DNA from: Ceratobasidium sp. AG-K
Lineage: Eukaryota; Basidiomycota; Agaricomycetes; Cantharellales; Ceratobasidiaceae
Length of the DNA stretch: 64,000 nt
Assembly (NCBI GenBank): GCA_037039685.1
Contig: JAWNGF010000007.1
Span: 62,001-126,000, forward strand
Direction: 5' to 3'
Part shown: in pieces, positions 45,256 through 56,776 of the stretch
How the letters are laid out: each line of letters opens with the position of its first letter
How positions within the stretch are numbered: position 1 is the stretch's first letter
Program-made: the position numbers and the translations under genes
The notes under the pieces: generated by a model
Seen by the model: the letters and a program-made list of their open reading frames with translations, nothing else
Databases searched by the model: none
What the model was told of the DNA's origin: nothing

Positions 45256-46030
45256 CTACTGCACTGCACAGTCTTTGCCTTCTGTCTCAGAATTTATTTC
45301 TTCCAACCCTCCTTGTCCTCTCCAAGGTAAGGTCACGATCGGAGTTGAAGGCGGTATTTCCCGGTTCGGTCCGAGAAGAACTGTTCCCATTCTTCCCAAG
45401 TCTCCTCTTCGTTCCAGTACCGCACATGGACCAGTCCAAACCCTTCCTGAGCCTCCTACGAAACTCCTTGTCTCCATTGTCGCACGTCGCGGCTCTGTCT
45501 CCTTCCATGCTGACTCGTCCACTTCCTCCCCACTCCAACCAATTTGGCGCCATTCGAATTTTCCTTCTGGTACCGTCCCCTCTCCAGTTCCCGTCGCTCA
45601 GGTCCTTTCGTAGTTGGCGTCCCAGGCGTGTTCACCGTGGTCGGCAAGGTTGGGTTGCCTCCCGTCGTACCTGGTACATCGCTTGAAGTATGCCCCGTCT
45701 TGTCCCCAATTCGACGATCCGTGCTGTGGGTGGATAGTAGGACACTCTGATACTTGGAATGGCCGCGCATCTTGACAGACGCAAATGTCTTATCTTGTGA
45801 GTTGCACTTTTTTCGTCGTCCATTTTTGTGCCTCGACACACTGGCTTCACCCAAGTTGAGTGGAGAACGTCGTCGATGGCCCTAAAGTGCATTCTTCCGA
45901 GGCTTTGCTGGGATCCTTCTTGAAGACGTAGAGACGGGCTCCGGCGTCGAGGATTGCGCCGTTGCGAATTGGTCAGTCCAGGACACGGGTGAGGTTCGTT
46001 GACGATCGTAGGAGCGGGGACGGCAGGCAT
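45256..46030 (-). pseudogene. Third ORF (ORF3) remnant of element B
   Basis: Reading on the minus strand from the MPAVPAPT start near 46030, it shares with element A the segments GRMHFRAIDDVLHS, RGRYQKE, APNWLEWG and PGNTAFN, but in several different frames. That implies at least three indels. Upstream, TPSNYTPGK (about 46150) corresponds to the pol end of element A. This supports the third ORF as a standing part of this family rather than a chance ORF in A. Confidence 0.65.
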
Positions 46031-46313
46031 TTTGAGAGAGCACGAAAATATTTAGTGAGTTGAGAGCGGAGTGGGAGGTTTGGAGTAGTAGCAAGTTTTG
46101 CAATGTGATTATACTGGTTTCGCCCCCTCTCCTTTTATCTTTCCCTGGAGTGTAGTTAGATGGCGTGAGGAGCCTCAGGTATGTCGGCGTAGAAGATCCT
46201 TGATGATCCTTGAGAGAGTGGACCAAAAATCTTTCCGCCTTTGTTCTTGTGTCTTCTTCATTCCATTACCCCTTCCCCCTCTGACCCAGTAAAAGGACCG
46301 TCCTTAGTCTCAA

Positions 46314-47560
46314 ACCCTACCCCCCAAAACCAACCAAAATAAAAAACAACACCCAAAACATAACATACCTTATTATACTTTTATTAACCTTCATACTACC
46401 CCTATAACCAAATACCTTTCATATCCACCATATTCCCCCTTTATCCCCACCAATAATTTCCAACCTAAACCTTATATCCCCCACAGATATAACCCCCCCC
46501 CCCCCATTTACTATCCAAAATTATACCCTAAACAAATCATTACAAAAATAAACCATAAAACCCTCTCACTTACAAACCAAAAAAACAACAAAAAACACCA
46601 AACAAAAAAACAAAAACAACCACAAAAAACAACAAACACACAAACCAAAAACCAAAAAACCCACACAAAACAACAACAAAACCCAAAAACCAAACAAAAA
46701 AAAACAAAAAAAACAACACAAAACAAACAACAACACAAACCCCAAAACAAAAAACAAAAAAAACAAAAAAAACACAAAAAACAAACCCAACCACAAAAAA
46801 CCAAAACCAACCCCCCCACCCCCCAAACCACCAAAACACAACAAAACACAAAAACCCCAAAAAAAAACCCACCAACAACAACAACACAAAACCAACAAAA
46901 AACCACACAACAAAACACCAAAAAACCAACAACCACACAAACCAACCAAAAACCAAACACCCCAAACCCAAACCAAACAAACAAAAACCAACACAACAAA
47001 CACCCCCAAACAAAACAACCCCCCCCCCCAACCCCAAAACAAAACCACACACCAACCAAAACCCCCAACCACCCAACACCACACCACACCCACACACACC
47101 CACACCCCCCCCCAAACACCAAAAACACACACCCAACAACCAACACACACCCCCAAATATAATAGATATTCATATACAACCTCCCTGACGTATCTACATA
47201 TCACAACACACACTAGCATCGCATAACACGATCTACCCACCCAATCAGCTATAGATATAAATTGTAGAGACCCCCCCGCCACCTTCCTTTTGCCCTTCTG
47301 TGAACACGAGTCTCTCACCCTCCTACCCCCATCAGAGTGTTACCCTGATCCCCCCCTCCCCCCCCTCTTGGAATGATACATACATAATTTTTCGCTCACG
47401 TCCCAACTCTGTACTCCTTTACAAATCACCCCCCCCCCCCCCCCTCTCCCCCCGCCACCACCCCCCACCCCTTTCCCCCGCGCCCCCACTTCTATAACAC
47501 ACCAATAACCCCCACCCCCTCCCTTACCTACATTGCCGGACCCTTACCTCAGGTCCCACA
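46314..47560. repeat. G-depleted low-complexity block, including 586 bases of only A and C
   Basis: 46314-46571 contains A, C and T with almost no G. 46572-47157 contains only A and C, without periodicity. 47158-47560 is partly normal and partly C-runs. It lies exactly where B should encode integrase and chromodomain. The recognisable B sequence degrades gradually on its right edge (47560-47700), as at a failing read end. I think a sequencing or assembly artefact is more likely than biology. Confidence 0.9.
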
Positions 47561-47599
47561 ACCCCCACACGCTCTGTTAATCGTGTATATGTTATGTGA

Positions 47600-49434
47600 G
47601 TGTATGTGTCTGACAGGATTGCCGGGCGGTTTATGTGTTGAAGTTATAAGGAAGCAAGCAATTGGTGCCATTCTTGCGTGTCGACTGTTGAAAGTTCTTG
47701 CTTCTTCCAGAACTGTAGGTTCTATGATCGGTGTAGATGGTGATAGGGTCCTTTGTTCCTTCTAGGTGTAGTCTCCAATGTGTTAGAGATTCTATAATTG
47801 CCATAAGTTCCTTATCGTGGACGTCGTAGTTGAGCTGAGCTTTGTTGAAAGATTTTGAAAGACAAGCAATAGGGTGCAGGTAGCCATCATTTTGCCTTTG
47901 CAACAGGATTGCTCCCATTGCTACTCGCACTTGCGTCTGTTTCCAAGAAGAAGGGTTTGTCAGGGTTTGGATGGCGTAGAGTGGGTTCCTTGCTGATTTC
48001 CGTTTTTAAGGGCTTCAAAATGCTTCCTGTGATCATTTCCCATTCCCATTTGTTCTCCTTTCTTGTTTAAGGTTGTCAGGGGTTTTGCTAATCGACTGAA
48101 ATTCGGTACGAATCTTCGGTAGAAATTCGCGAATCCTAGGAATGCTTGGACTTGCTTGACCGTTTTTGGTTCCTTCCACTCCTTTATTGCCTTGACCTTT
48201 TCTTCATCCATTGAGATGCCTGTCGCTGATTCCAAGTCCAGTATATGTTAATTTGGTGACTAAGAATTCGCATTTAGGAAGCTTTGCGAAAAGATTTTTC
48301 CTCCAGTAAGATCTTTAGTACACTTCTGACATCCACGGTATGTTGGCTTCTGTCCTTGGAGAAGACCAGGATGTCGTCGATGTATACGAGGACACATACG
48401 TCGATAAAGATCATGGAAAAATATGATTCATATATCTTTGGAAGATGGCGGGCGCGTTTTTTAGTCCAAAAGGCTGACGACGTATTCGAAGAGTCCTTCT
48501 TTGTTCTGAAAGCCGTCTTCCATTCGTCGCCTTCCCTAATTCTTATGTTGTTGAAACCCATGCGTAGATCAATCTTGGAGAAAATCTTTCGCGTCCTTGA
48601 TTTTATCAGGAGGTCTTCATTAGGGGCATTGGGAATCTGTCGTCCTTTGTAATGGCGTTTACTCCTCTGAGGTCTTGAACAAGTCGTAGCTGGCGGAACT
48701 GCTTCTGGATTTTTGGATCGATGGTTTTTTAACAAAGAAACAAGGTGATGCAATGGGTGATTTGCTTGGTCGGATCTTTCCCGCTGCGATTTCTTCATCC
48801 AGGTATTCTCTTAGTGCAATTGATTCTGCTGGAGAGAGTGGGATTGGTCTGGCCGGCCTTGGAAGTTCAGCTCCTTCCTTGAAATCTATGGCGCAGTCAT
48901 AAGGTCGATGATCTGGGATTCTTTTGAATTTCTCTTCACTGAAGACATCGGCAAATTCCTTGAATTCCTCAGGTAGGTCGTCTATTGAGGCTGATCTTGC
49001 TTGGATGGGTTCTGGCTGCCATGATATGTGCCTTGTTTTCCAATCGATGACCGGATTTGCTTCTTCTAACCATTCCAGTCCTAGGATGAGTTTAGTTTCT
49101 CCAGTAGGCATAGCAAAGAAGATCTGTTTGAAGGTTCTTCCTTCTACGTCTAGTACCAGCTTAGCTTTGAAGCGTATTTGGTGAGAGAGTTCTTTTCCCT
49201 GGATACCGATTACTTTTCTCGGAGTGGAAAGTTCCGTGAGTGGGATGTTGTTGGACCGTGCCCAAGAGATGTCCAAGAAGTTTTTTGATGCTCCAGAATC
49301 GATGAGGTTGGGATAGGTTCTGTGATTCCGGCAACGTTTGCGTAAACAATGGTTGACTCATTTGTTGCTCTAAAGTACATTGTTTCCGTTGCCGGTTTTT
49401 TGGTCTCTCCACACACAGTTAGAGGGAGACCCCT
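47600..49434 (-). pseudogene. pol: Pol of element B: protease, RT and RNase H parts
   Basis: Minus-strand frames in order: protease (start MCGETKKPATE near 49416, then a shift near 49290), RT N-terminal part to about 48660 with DEEIAAGKIRPSKSPIASPC, RT core with intact YIDD (48373-48384), thumb region (48235-47960) and RNase H with NYDVHDKELMAIIESLTHWR (about 47830-47770). The TDHR segment is near 47730. At least four frameshifts divide the frame, and integrase is missing. Codons align with A throughout. The intact YIDD shows the state of the motif before the changes in A and D. Confidence 0.85.
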
Positions 49435-51200
49435 TCTTTTCCCGAGTCTTCTACTATTGTTGCCTCCCTTCCTTTAACGCTAGGTTCCGTCGTTATCCAT
49501 TCCTTGGACGGGCACTTGAATGAGCGGTGTCCTTCTTGTCCGCATTTTAGGCAGCGGTTGGTTGCCATCCTTGCCTTGTATACTTTGTCAGGTAGCCGCT
49601 TTGTAGAGGATTGACCGCTAGTGGTTGGTTGGGTTGCCTTCTTCCCTGTAGAGCCTTTGATTTGTTGCAATTTCTGGTCAATAGAGATTGCGATTGAGAT
49701 CCATCGGTCAAGGGACAGCTCTTGCTCCGTTCCATCTTCGTTAATCAGGGTCAATTCAAATCGAGCTAGTTCGGTTTTTACTTCAGGCTTCAGTCCTTCC
49801 TTGAATTGGTTGATCAGTGCTTCCTGTCCCCAGTTGACGTCAACCAATAAGTAACGGAATTCAGAAGCATAGTTTGCCACCGAATTGATCTGCTTGCATT
49901 TCCTGATATCGATTTCGGCTTTTGCCTTTTTGTTGGGGTCGCTAAATTGTTCCATGAAGTGTGCTTTGAAACCTTCCCATGAGGCGAGACTTTGGTTAAT
50001 TTCTCCTTGGTTAAGCGATCGTAAGAGAACTTGTGCCCAGTGAGTGGCGGCTTTGTTCTCGGATTTGAAGTTTGCTAGAGCTTCGCGGATCCTTTCCTCG
50101 TCGGACACGTATTGATCGCCTAGACGTACAAAGTAGCTTTCCATTTGCGTAATGAACATCTCAGCGCCTTCTCCTTTCTTTCCGTCAAAGGATTCTGGAC
50201 GAGTCACCTTGGGACAACGTGATCCGCTGCTGATGTTCGGGTTCTCGGTCAGTCGTTGGATTCTTAATTCTAATTCGTCAATCCTGGTAGATTCCGCTTC
50301 CGGATGTGGTGGAGAATTTGATCGCCTAGAGGGGATCCCGTGTAGGGATGCTTCGTCCATTTCTTCTCGCATATTGTTGATAGCTTCTTGAACTTCCGTG
50401 ATTTTGTCAGTGAAAGAGGCCCCCTCCTGTCGTACGGATTCTAGTCCTTGCGTTACTGCCTCATTCCATTCAAGTTGTCCTTGTCTGGTAGTGTTGAGTT
50501 CCTCGCGTACATTATTTACTAGTCCTTGGGTATTGGTAACTTCATTTCGAAGGCGGGTAATGTCTTGACCGACTAGAAAGGAATTATGTTTGCCATTTCT
50601 TGCCGAGTTCAGAATGTCCGTCAAGGTTCCTTGTAGGGTATTGATGGAGTCATTAAAGATTTGCTGGGAGTAACCCTGTGGGACATATGGTGGTGCTGGA
50701 ATTGCTGGTGTAACTGGCTGGGAAGCCATTGGAACCGGTCCTGCGTTGGTGATAGTTCCCCCAATTTGAGGGACTGTAGGGACATTCGGAATGTGTGGTG
50801 TAGGGGGAGGTCTAATGGGGACAAGTGACACGCCCCCATGAGCCTCAGGTTGGGGAGAAAAGAATTGTCTCCTAGTCCCTAGTGGCCACAAGGGTCGTGA
50901 TGGCCCTGGACTTCCAGTTGGAATACGAATTGCTGCTGGAGTGGGGTCATTTGTGAGATCCCCTGGTTCCCTATTCGTGATAGTGGGTTCTTCTTCTTGT
51001 ACAGTTGTCATGTCGGTGATGCCAAACGCTCCCGGCATAGATGTTTGGCTTTGGGAGCGTGATCGGACAGGTCCTCCCGCTTGAGTTTGAGCGATATCTT
51101 GTTCGTTTAGCGATCCTGTGGGCCTTGCTGCCCGACTGGGTCCTCTTCTTGTTGATATAGTGGATGAGGGGCGTGACCCTCCATCTTCTTGAATAGACAT
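49419..51200 (-). CDS. gag: Gag polyprotein of element B (593 aa)
   Basis: Ortholog of element A gag: starts MSIQEDGGSRPS, Pro-rich N-terminus, capsid region with EAFDGKK-like SFDGKKGEGAEMFITQ and FMEQFSDPNKKAKAE, and a CCHC knuckle CLKCGQEGHRSFKC near residues 553-566. Compared with A a block of about 72 residues is missing between GYSQQ and IFND, with the frame preserved. The flanks of the deletion are CAR-repeat (Gln) codons. It ends EDSGKEGVSL with the frameshift heptamer GGGAAAA at 49437-49443 in the same phase as A. The ORF is intact, so it could still supply capsid in trans if expressed. Confidence 0.9.
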   Translation of the reverse strand: MSIQEDGGSRPSSTISTRRGPSRAARPTGSLNEQDIAQTQAGGPVRSRSQSQTSMPGAFGITDMTTVQEEEPTITNREPGDLTNDPTPAAIRIPTGSPGPSRPLWPLGTRRQFFSPQPEAHGGVSLVPIRPPPTPHIPNVPTVPQIGGTITNAGPVPMASQPVTPAIPAPPYVPQGYSQQIFNDSINTLQGTLTDILNSARNGKHNSFLVGQDITRLRNEVTNTQGLVNNVREELNTTRQGQLEWNEAVTQGLESVRQEGASFTDKITEVQEAINNMREEMDEASLHGIPSRRSNSPPHPEAESTRIDELELRIQRLTENPNISSGSRCPKVTRPESFDGKKGEGAEMFITQMESYFVRLGDQYVSDEERIREALANFKSENKAATHWAQVLLRSLNQGEINQSLASWEGFKAHFMEQFSDPNKKAKAEIDIRKCKQINSVANYASEFRYLLVDVNWGQEALINQFKEGLKPEVKTELARFELTLINEDGTEQELSLDRWISIAISIDQKLQQIKGSTGKKATQPTTSGQSSTKRLPDKVYKARMATNRCLKCGQEGHRSFKCPSKEWITTEPSVKGREATIVEDSGKEGVSL

Positions 51201-51214
51201 ATTGTATGTTGTTA

Positions 51215-51226
51215 AGCTTGTTTTGT
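51215..51226 (-). promoter_or_regulatory. Self-complementary primer-binding site of element B
   Basis: On the minus strand ACAAAACAAGCT follows the 5' LTR by two bases and is the reverse complement of AGCTTGTTTTGT in the LTR R region (plus-strand 51390-51401), as in element A. Confidence 0.72.
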
Positions 51227-51228
51227 AA

Positions 51229-51684
51229 TGTCGTAAGCTTCTTCTAGGTGGCTATGAGACAAGCCGCGATGGAGAGTGGACGGCACTAAGACCTAAGTGA
51301 CCTCTTGGACCGCAACGCACTTAAGCGTCTGTAGGCTCTTGAGGGTAGGGGTGGTTCTAAGTGTCACTCAGAGGGGATGTTTTGACGAGACAAAACAAGC
51401 TGGGGTTACCAGGCTTGTTGGTCCTCTATATATATTCAAGAAGTGGCCGAGTCATACAAGGCGCAGCCACATGAGTCATACAGTCTACCAGTCAGGAGTG
51501 TCCATGTGAGTCATGCTGTATGAACAGACATGACTCGTACAAAGCACAGCCGCGTTACACAATGTAACAGAATAACCACAAGAAGGTGGCAACGCGGCAA
51601 ACGGAAACGGGGAACGTAACAGAAAGAGGGAGACAGACGGGCGAGACAACGGGCGAGTCCGATGGAGTGAGCTAGCTCACGACA
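51229..51684 (-). repeat. 5' LTR of element B (456 bp)
   Basis: Plus-strand reading TGTCGTAAG ... CTCACGACA. It contains a TATA-like segment (about 51427-51437) and TGACTC-type sites on the minus strand near 51474-51480, 51508-51514 and 51529-51535. It abuts the leader of element C without a target duplication. Confidence 0.88.
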
Positions 51685-51704
51685 ATTGCACCCAACCCTT
51701 TTCA

Positions 51705-51956
51705 GTGGGACCAAGACCTCAACTCACACAGGAACAACACAGGGAACAGCTTAGACTAGAGTCCCTAAAACTCTTTATTGAAGACGTTCATTGCAACTAC
51801 ATATACGAACAGTACAACAAACTAGGAGTAATCAACGCGTTGTTCTTGGAAGACGAAAATCTTGAATTGGTATTTTTGAAAAGTTTGCGCATCATTAAAG
51901 ACAGAAGGGTTCGAAGAAGAATCCGTGATATTTTGTACGGCCTTGGATCCCAATAA
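51705..51956 (+). CDS. Small leader ORF of element C, unknown (about 83 codons)
   Basis: An open frame with helix-forming, charged sequence (EQHREQLRLESLKLF, then IKDRRVRRRIRDILYGLG) ends in TAA 24 bases before the gag ATG. No ATG is near its 5' end in this frame, so it may be the tail of a longer ORF whose start was lost with the 5' LTR. Function unknown. Confidence 0.4.
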   Translation: MGPRPQLTQEQHREQLRLESLKLFIEDVHCNYIYEQYNKLGVINALFLEDENLELVFLKSLRIIKDRRVRRRIRDILYGLGSQ

Positions 51957-51980
51957 ATCTACCTTGTTCCCCGCTCCAAT

Positions 51981-53333
51981 ATGTTGAGAGCCCCATCACC
52001 TAGTCAAGGGGGATTTACCCAAATTTCAGCAACATCCGGACCCGATGTAGTTGCACATGCAATCAATGCCTTAATAGACGAAGTGCAAAAAATTAACGGT
52101 CATATTAATGCCTTAAATGGTATCACCTCTACCCTAGAACAGGGAATCGACAATAATGTTGCAGATATCCTTGCAGTTCAAAATCAAACTGCACAAATTG
52201 CACCCCTTCACCAATTAATGAATGCGGTGTCTCAGTCACTTGCAAACCTGGGTGCACCATCCTCCACCACTGCGTCAACAACCACCCCAGGATACAAACT
52301 CGACATGCATCCCCCAGAAGAATTTTCTGGAGATGTAGATAAATTTGATGAGTTTAAGTCGCAATGTACTTTGTACATAAATCATACATCCCCACAAGCA
52401 ACCACAGAACAAAAAATCACTTATATCATGGGTTATTGCAAGGGGCCTGCCTATGTATGGATGCAACCTGGAATTGATGTAGACACGGCAAGAAGGGGAG
52501 CAACAAATTGGCTACATGACATGGATGAGTTCTGGAACAAAATGCAAGCTAGGTTTGGCGATGTTCACAAGATCGACCGATATAGACAACTATACAAGAA
52601 ATTGATCCAGAAGAACTCTGTCCAAGATTATCTGCAAGACTTTGTTACTTATTCATTGGTACTCGGGTACACTGATTGAGTACTTCGTGATGATTTCTAT
52701 GACGGTCTTAAGGATGAAATCAAGATGGCCATGGTGTCACAGAACTTTAAACCCCATGAAGCAACAAGGACATTCAACCAAGTTCGCAAAAGAGCCCTGG
52801 AAATTGACTCCACAATGAATGCCATTAATGCACCAAAGAAATTGCAAAGCCCACAAACCAGCACTTTGAAACAAAGTACTTCCAAGACAACCACAAGCAC
52901 TCCAAACACCTCACTGGGTCAAAGATTCAATGTAAACGATTGTGTCTTTATGTCAAAACCTACAGGGGGGGTGCAATACGGCAAAATCTCAAGCATTACC
53001 AGAAACGCCAAGGGCCGTCCAGTTCCACAGATCTCCTGGGACAATGGGACAAAAGGAAATGTCCCTTTTGGAGCAATTCAAAAAGACACCCGAACCAGTA
53101 CCTTCAACGCTCCTATCATTCAAACACCCAAATTGTCCACTCCTGCTAAAGACCCTAATGCAATGGATCTTGATGGAAAAGGAAAGGGACCAATGATTTG
53201 CTTCACCTGCGGCGGCAAGGGACACTCAGCAAGAGTCTGTCCTTCCAAGAACACAGCCTCAGGGTTTGAAGCTCAGATTGAAGAAATCTCTTCAGACATC
53301 AAATCGGGAAAAGACGTCACCAAGGCTTATTAA
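51981..53333 (+). pseudogene. gag: Gag of element C with one nonsense codon
   Basis: Starts MLRAPSPSQGGF. A coiled N-terminal part is followed by a Ty3-type capsid domain (about residues 105-260, with PPEEFSGDVDKFDEF) and a CCHC knuckle CFTCGGKGHSARVC near residue 410. A TGA at 52677-52679 breaks the frame in the capsid. The same frame continues to 53333. The stop lies in a context (GATTGAG) easily reached from CGA by CpG transition. A GGGAAAA heptamer (53306-53312) sits in phase 18 bases before the TAA. Confidence 0.88.
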
Positions 53334-56300
53334 GGAGCCAAGTACTCAGTGATATATTAGCTAGTAATATGGATGAACTAGAAATCATGTCAATATCAAA
53401 TGAAAACCAATTATACCTTGATTTCACCGCTCATCCACTAGCTACGGCTCCTGATTCTAAGTCAGTTAACAGATCAAAAAAATTCTCTGGACAAGCACTC
53501 CTTGATTGCGGCGCAACCTCCTGTTTTATCAACCCTTCCCTAGCAAAAGGGGCAAACCTTCCCCTTTTCCAACACAAAAAACCAAAGACTCTGCGAGTTA
53601 TAGACGGGCAAGAAGTTTTGTCTGGAAAAGTGACCCACTATACCAAATTTAAACTTGTCATGGGAACACATTCCAGCGAAATAGAATGTCATGTCACAAA
53701 CATTGGAAGACACCCCATTGTACTCGGGATGTCATGGCTCAAGAAACATAACCCACAAATTAATTGGAAAAATAGGACAATTGCATACACAAGCGAACTC
53801 TGCTCAAAAAACTGCCTAGAAATCCCATCTACACTCCAAATTGCTGCCGAAACTACATTACCAGAGGAATACAAAGAGTTTGCAGATGTATTCGACGAGT
53901 CCAGATTAGAAGAACTCCCACCTCACAGGCCAACTGACATTACGCTCGACCTCCTGCCAGAAGCTAAACTAAAGCACGGCCCTATTTACAAAACATCCCC
54001 AGCTGAAGACAAAGAAATGAAGAAAGTACTAGAAACCCTTATCCAAAGGGGACACATTCAGATTTCTAAGTCTCCTTTGGCTTCCCCGGTTCTATTTGTC
54101 AAAAACCACATCCAGAAGATCCAAACAACCCAGAGTTACGCTTTTGCGTTGACTACAGATATGTGAATTTGCTATGCAAATTCAACGCAAGTGGAATACC
54201 TCTACTGGACCAATGGTTAAGGGCCCTGGAAGGATTTGTCATTGGCACCACTCTAGACTTGGCACAGGGATTCCATCAAACCCAAATAGCAGCAGGTCAT
54301 GAATGGAAAACAGCATTCAAAACTCAATACGGCATGTATGAATGGAAAGTCATGCCCTTTGGTCTCAAAAACGCTCCATCAAGCTTCCAGTCCCTAATGA
54401 ACTCTATATTCAGGGACATTATGGGGGTTTTTGTACTCGTATACATTGATGATATCTTTGTTTTTTCCAAACGAGTCGAAGATCATCCAGGACATGTGAA
54501 AGAGGTGCTAAGAAGACTAAGGGAACACAAGTTGATTGCAAAATTGAGGAAATGCAAGTTCCACCAAACCAAACTGGACTGGGTAGGATTGGTCATTTCC
54601 AATAAAGGAATCGAAATGGATCAGGAAAAGGTCACGGCGGCTATGAATTGGAAAGCACCCAAGAATGTCAAACAAGTTCAAGAGTTCCTAGGATTCGTCA
54701 ATTTCTATCAAAGATTCATTCAAGACTTTGCTGGCAAAGCCAGACCTCTATATAACCTACTTAAGAAGGATCAAAAGTGGCAGTGGACAAGCAAAGAACA
54801 AGAGGCCATGAATGCACTAAAAGAAGCTCTTAAGGTGGCACCTGTAATGATGCAGCCCGATCAAAATAAGGAATTTTTCCTTGAGACAGATGCGTCGGGA
54901 TTTGCCACAGGAGCAGTTTTATCTCAGAAGGATGAAGAAGGGAAATTACACCCTGTAGCTTTTCTTTCTAAATCACTAAATCCGGCTGAACAAAACTACG
55001 ACATTTTCGACAAAGAACTATTGGCAATCATTAGAGCCTTCAAAGAATGGCGGCACTTACTTCAAGGCACAGAAAAAGCCATTCAAGTGATAACAGATCA
55101 CAAAAATTTGGAATACTTCTCATCATCCAAACAATTGAACCAACGCCAAATCCGCTGGATGAATTTCTTGGTGGACTTCAACTTCCAAATCTTGTACAGG
55201 CCAGGAAACCAAAACAAAAAAGCAGACATTCTCTCAAGGCGATATGACCTAGAACCTTTGGGGGGGGTAGAGAACCAAGTTCTCCTCAAACCAGACATTT
55301 TTATTTCGGCTATTACCCCTGACCAGGAGATTAACGATCTAATCAGAGAAGCAATCCTCGAAGATCCCAGATTAGAAGAAGCCCACAATAAGCTGAGAAA
55401 CGGAGAAAAAGTCAAAGATTGGGAATACAGAGAAGGACTCCTAATGTTCAAGGGAAAGATCTTTGTCCCCAAGGATGAAACCGTCAGAAACCTGATATTG
55501 GAATTGCGCCATGACAATATTACAGCTGGGCATCCTGGACAAGCAAGAACATTGGAATTGGTCTCAAGAACTTATTACTGGCCAACCATGAAGAAATTTG
55601 TCAACTCTTATGTGTCACACTGCAAAACATGCATTCAAGTTAAACCATTGAACCAACTCCCCACAGGACTACTGCGTCCTTTACATATTCCTGAGAGACC
55701 TTGGGAAGAGATCTCCTATGACATGATTGTAGGGCTCCCAGAATCAGAAGGATATGACGCAATCTTGACAGTGGTAGATTGGTTCTCCAAGATGGCACAC
55801 TATCTCCCTTGCAAATCAATGGCCACAGCAGTAGACATAGCCAATATCTTTGTTGCAAACATTTGGAAACTTCACGGCACCCCAAAAGCAACAGTCTCGG
55901 ATAGAGGATCCACTTTCAACTCAAAGTTCATTAGACATCTGTACAAACAGTTGGACGTAAAACCTAACTTCAGCACAGCCTACCATCCAAGGACAGACGG
56001 ACAGTCAGAACGGGCAAACCAAGTCGTTGAAATCTTTATCAGGGCTTTTGTCAACCATAGGCAAAACGACTGGGTGGCCCTGCTCCCTATGGCAGAATTT
56101 GCTTACAACAATGGAATCCAAGCATCCACTGGCAAAACCCCTTTCCAAATCTGCCAGGGTTTCAACCCTAGAATGAACATCGGGGAAGAATCAGACTATA
56201 CTGTTCCTGAAGCTGATGCCCATGCGGAATTCCTGTTGAAAGGATACGACGAAGTCAAAGCCGCCCTCATTCTAGCAAATCAGTCCTATAAACACTACTT

Positions 56301-56766
56301 TGATAAAGGAGCCAAAGAACCAGAAGAGATAAACCCGGGAGATAAAGTCTGGCTTAATCATCAGAACATTTCCACAGACAGACCCTCAGTAAAACTCTCC
56401 CACAAAGTTTTAGGCCCTTACAAAGTAATGGAAAAAGTAGGGACTCATGCCTTTAGACTGGAATTACCAAAATCAATGAAGATTCATCCTGTCTTCCACG
56501 TCATGCTGCTCAAGAAATTCCACTCTGATCCCCACGGCCGCAAACCCGCTCAACCACCCCCTATTGTCACACAAGAAGGAGAAGAAGAGTGGGAAGTCAA
56601 AGAGATCCTTAATTCCAAGAAAATCCACCGTCAACTCCACTATTACGTCAAGTGGAAAGGATACTTTCAAGCAGACAACTCTTGGCAATCAAAGGAAGAT
56701 CTCAAGAACACTCCTGAACTGGTTGATAAATTTCACAAACTCCACCCCACCGCGCCAGGCCCTTAG
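53312..56766 (+). pseudogene. pol: Pol of element C: PR-RT-RNase H-IN-chromodomain, one frameshift
   Basis: The -1 frame is open from the gag heptamer through the gag stop to an ATG at 53369 and on to 54166. Order: protease with LLDCGATSCF (DCG instead of DSG/DTG), RT, then a one-base loss in an A-run near 54101-54106 that shifts the frame. The rest is a single open frame to 56766 with RT YIDD (54442-54453), RNase H (ETDASG, DKELLAI), integrase HHCC and D, D, E (VVDWFS, SDRGSTF, QSERANQ) and a full chromodomain (EEEWEVKEIL, YYVKWKGY). Unlike A and D, the chromodomain keeps the Trp in DNSWQ. All catalytic residues downstream of the break are intact. Confidence 0.92.
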
Positions 56767-56776
56767 GAGGGGGTAA

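Larger units (their letters stand above)
44735..51684 (-). mobile_element. Element B: Ty3/gypsy chromodomain-type element, interior damaged
   Basis: A relative of element A in reverse orientation. From high to low coordinate: 5' LTR 51229-51684, primer site 51215-51226, gag 51200-49419, protease/RT/RNase H to about 47600, then 46314-47560 where the integrase and chromodomain should be but only G-poor low-complexity sequence is found, then third-ORF remnants and the 3' LTR 44735-45215. The spacing across the damaged part (about 1.4 kb) is close to element A's (about 1.55 kb). Flanks do not match (TGGGT at 44730-44734, ATTGC at 51685-51689), so at least one border results from rearrangement or misassembly. 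Confidence 0.88.

Noticed and set aside
46511..47318. Long minus-strand ORFs (up to 250 codons) rich in Gly, Val, Phe, Trp, Cys
   Set aside because: They are the translation of the A/C-only tract. Its complement has only G and T, so stop codons cannot arise except through TAG/TGA-like mixes, which are impossible without A. No biological protein signal.
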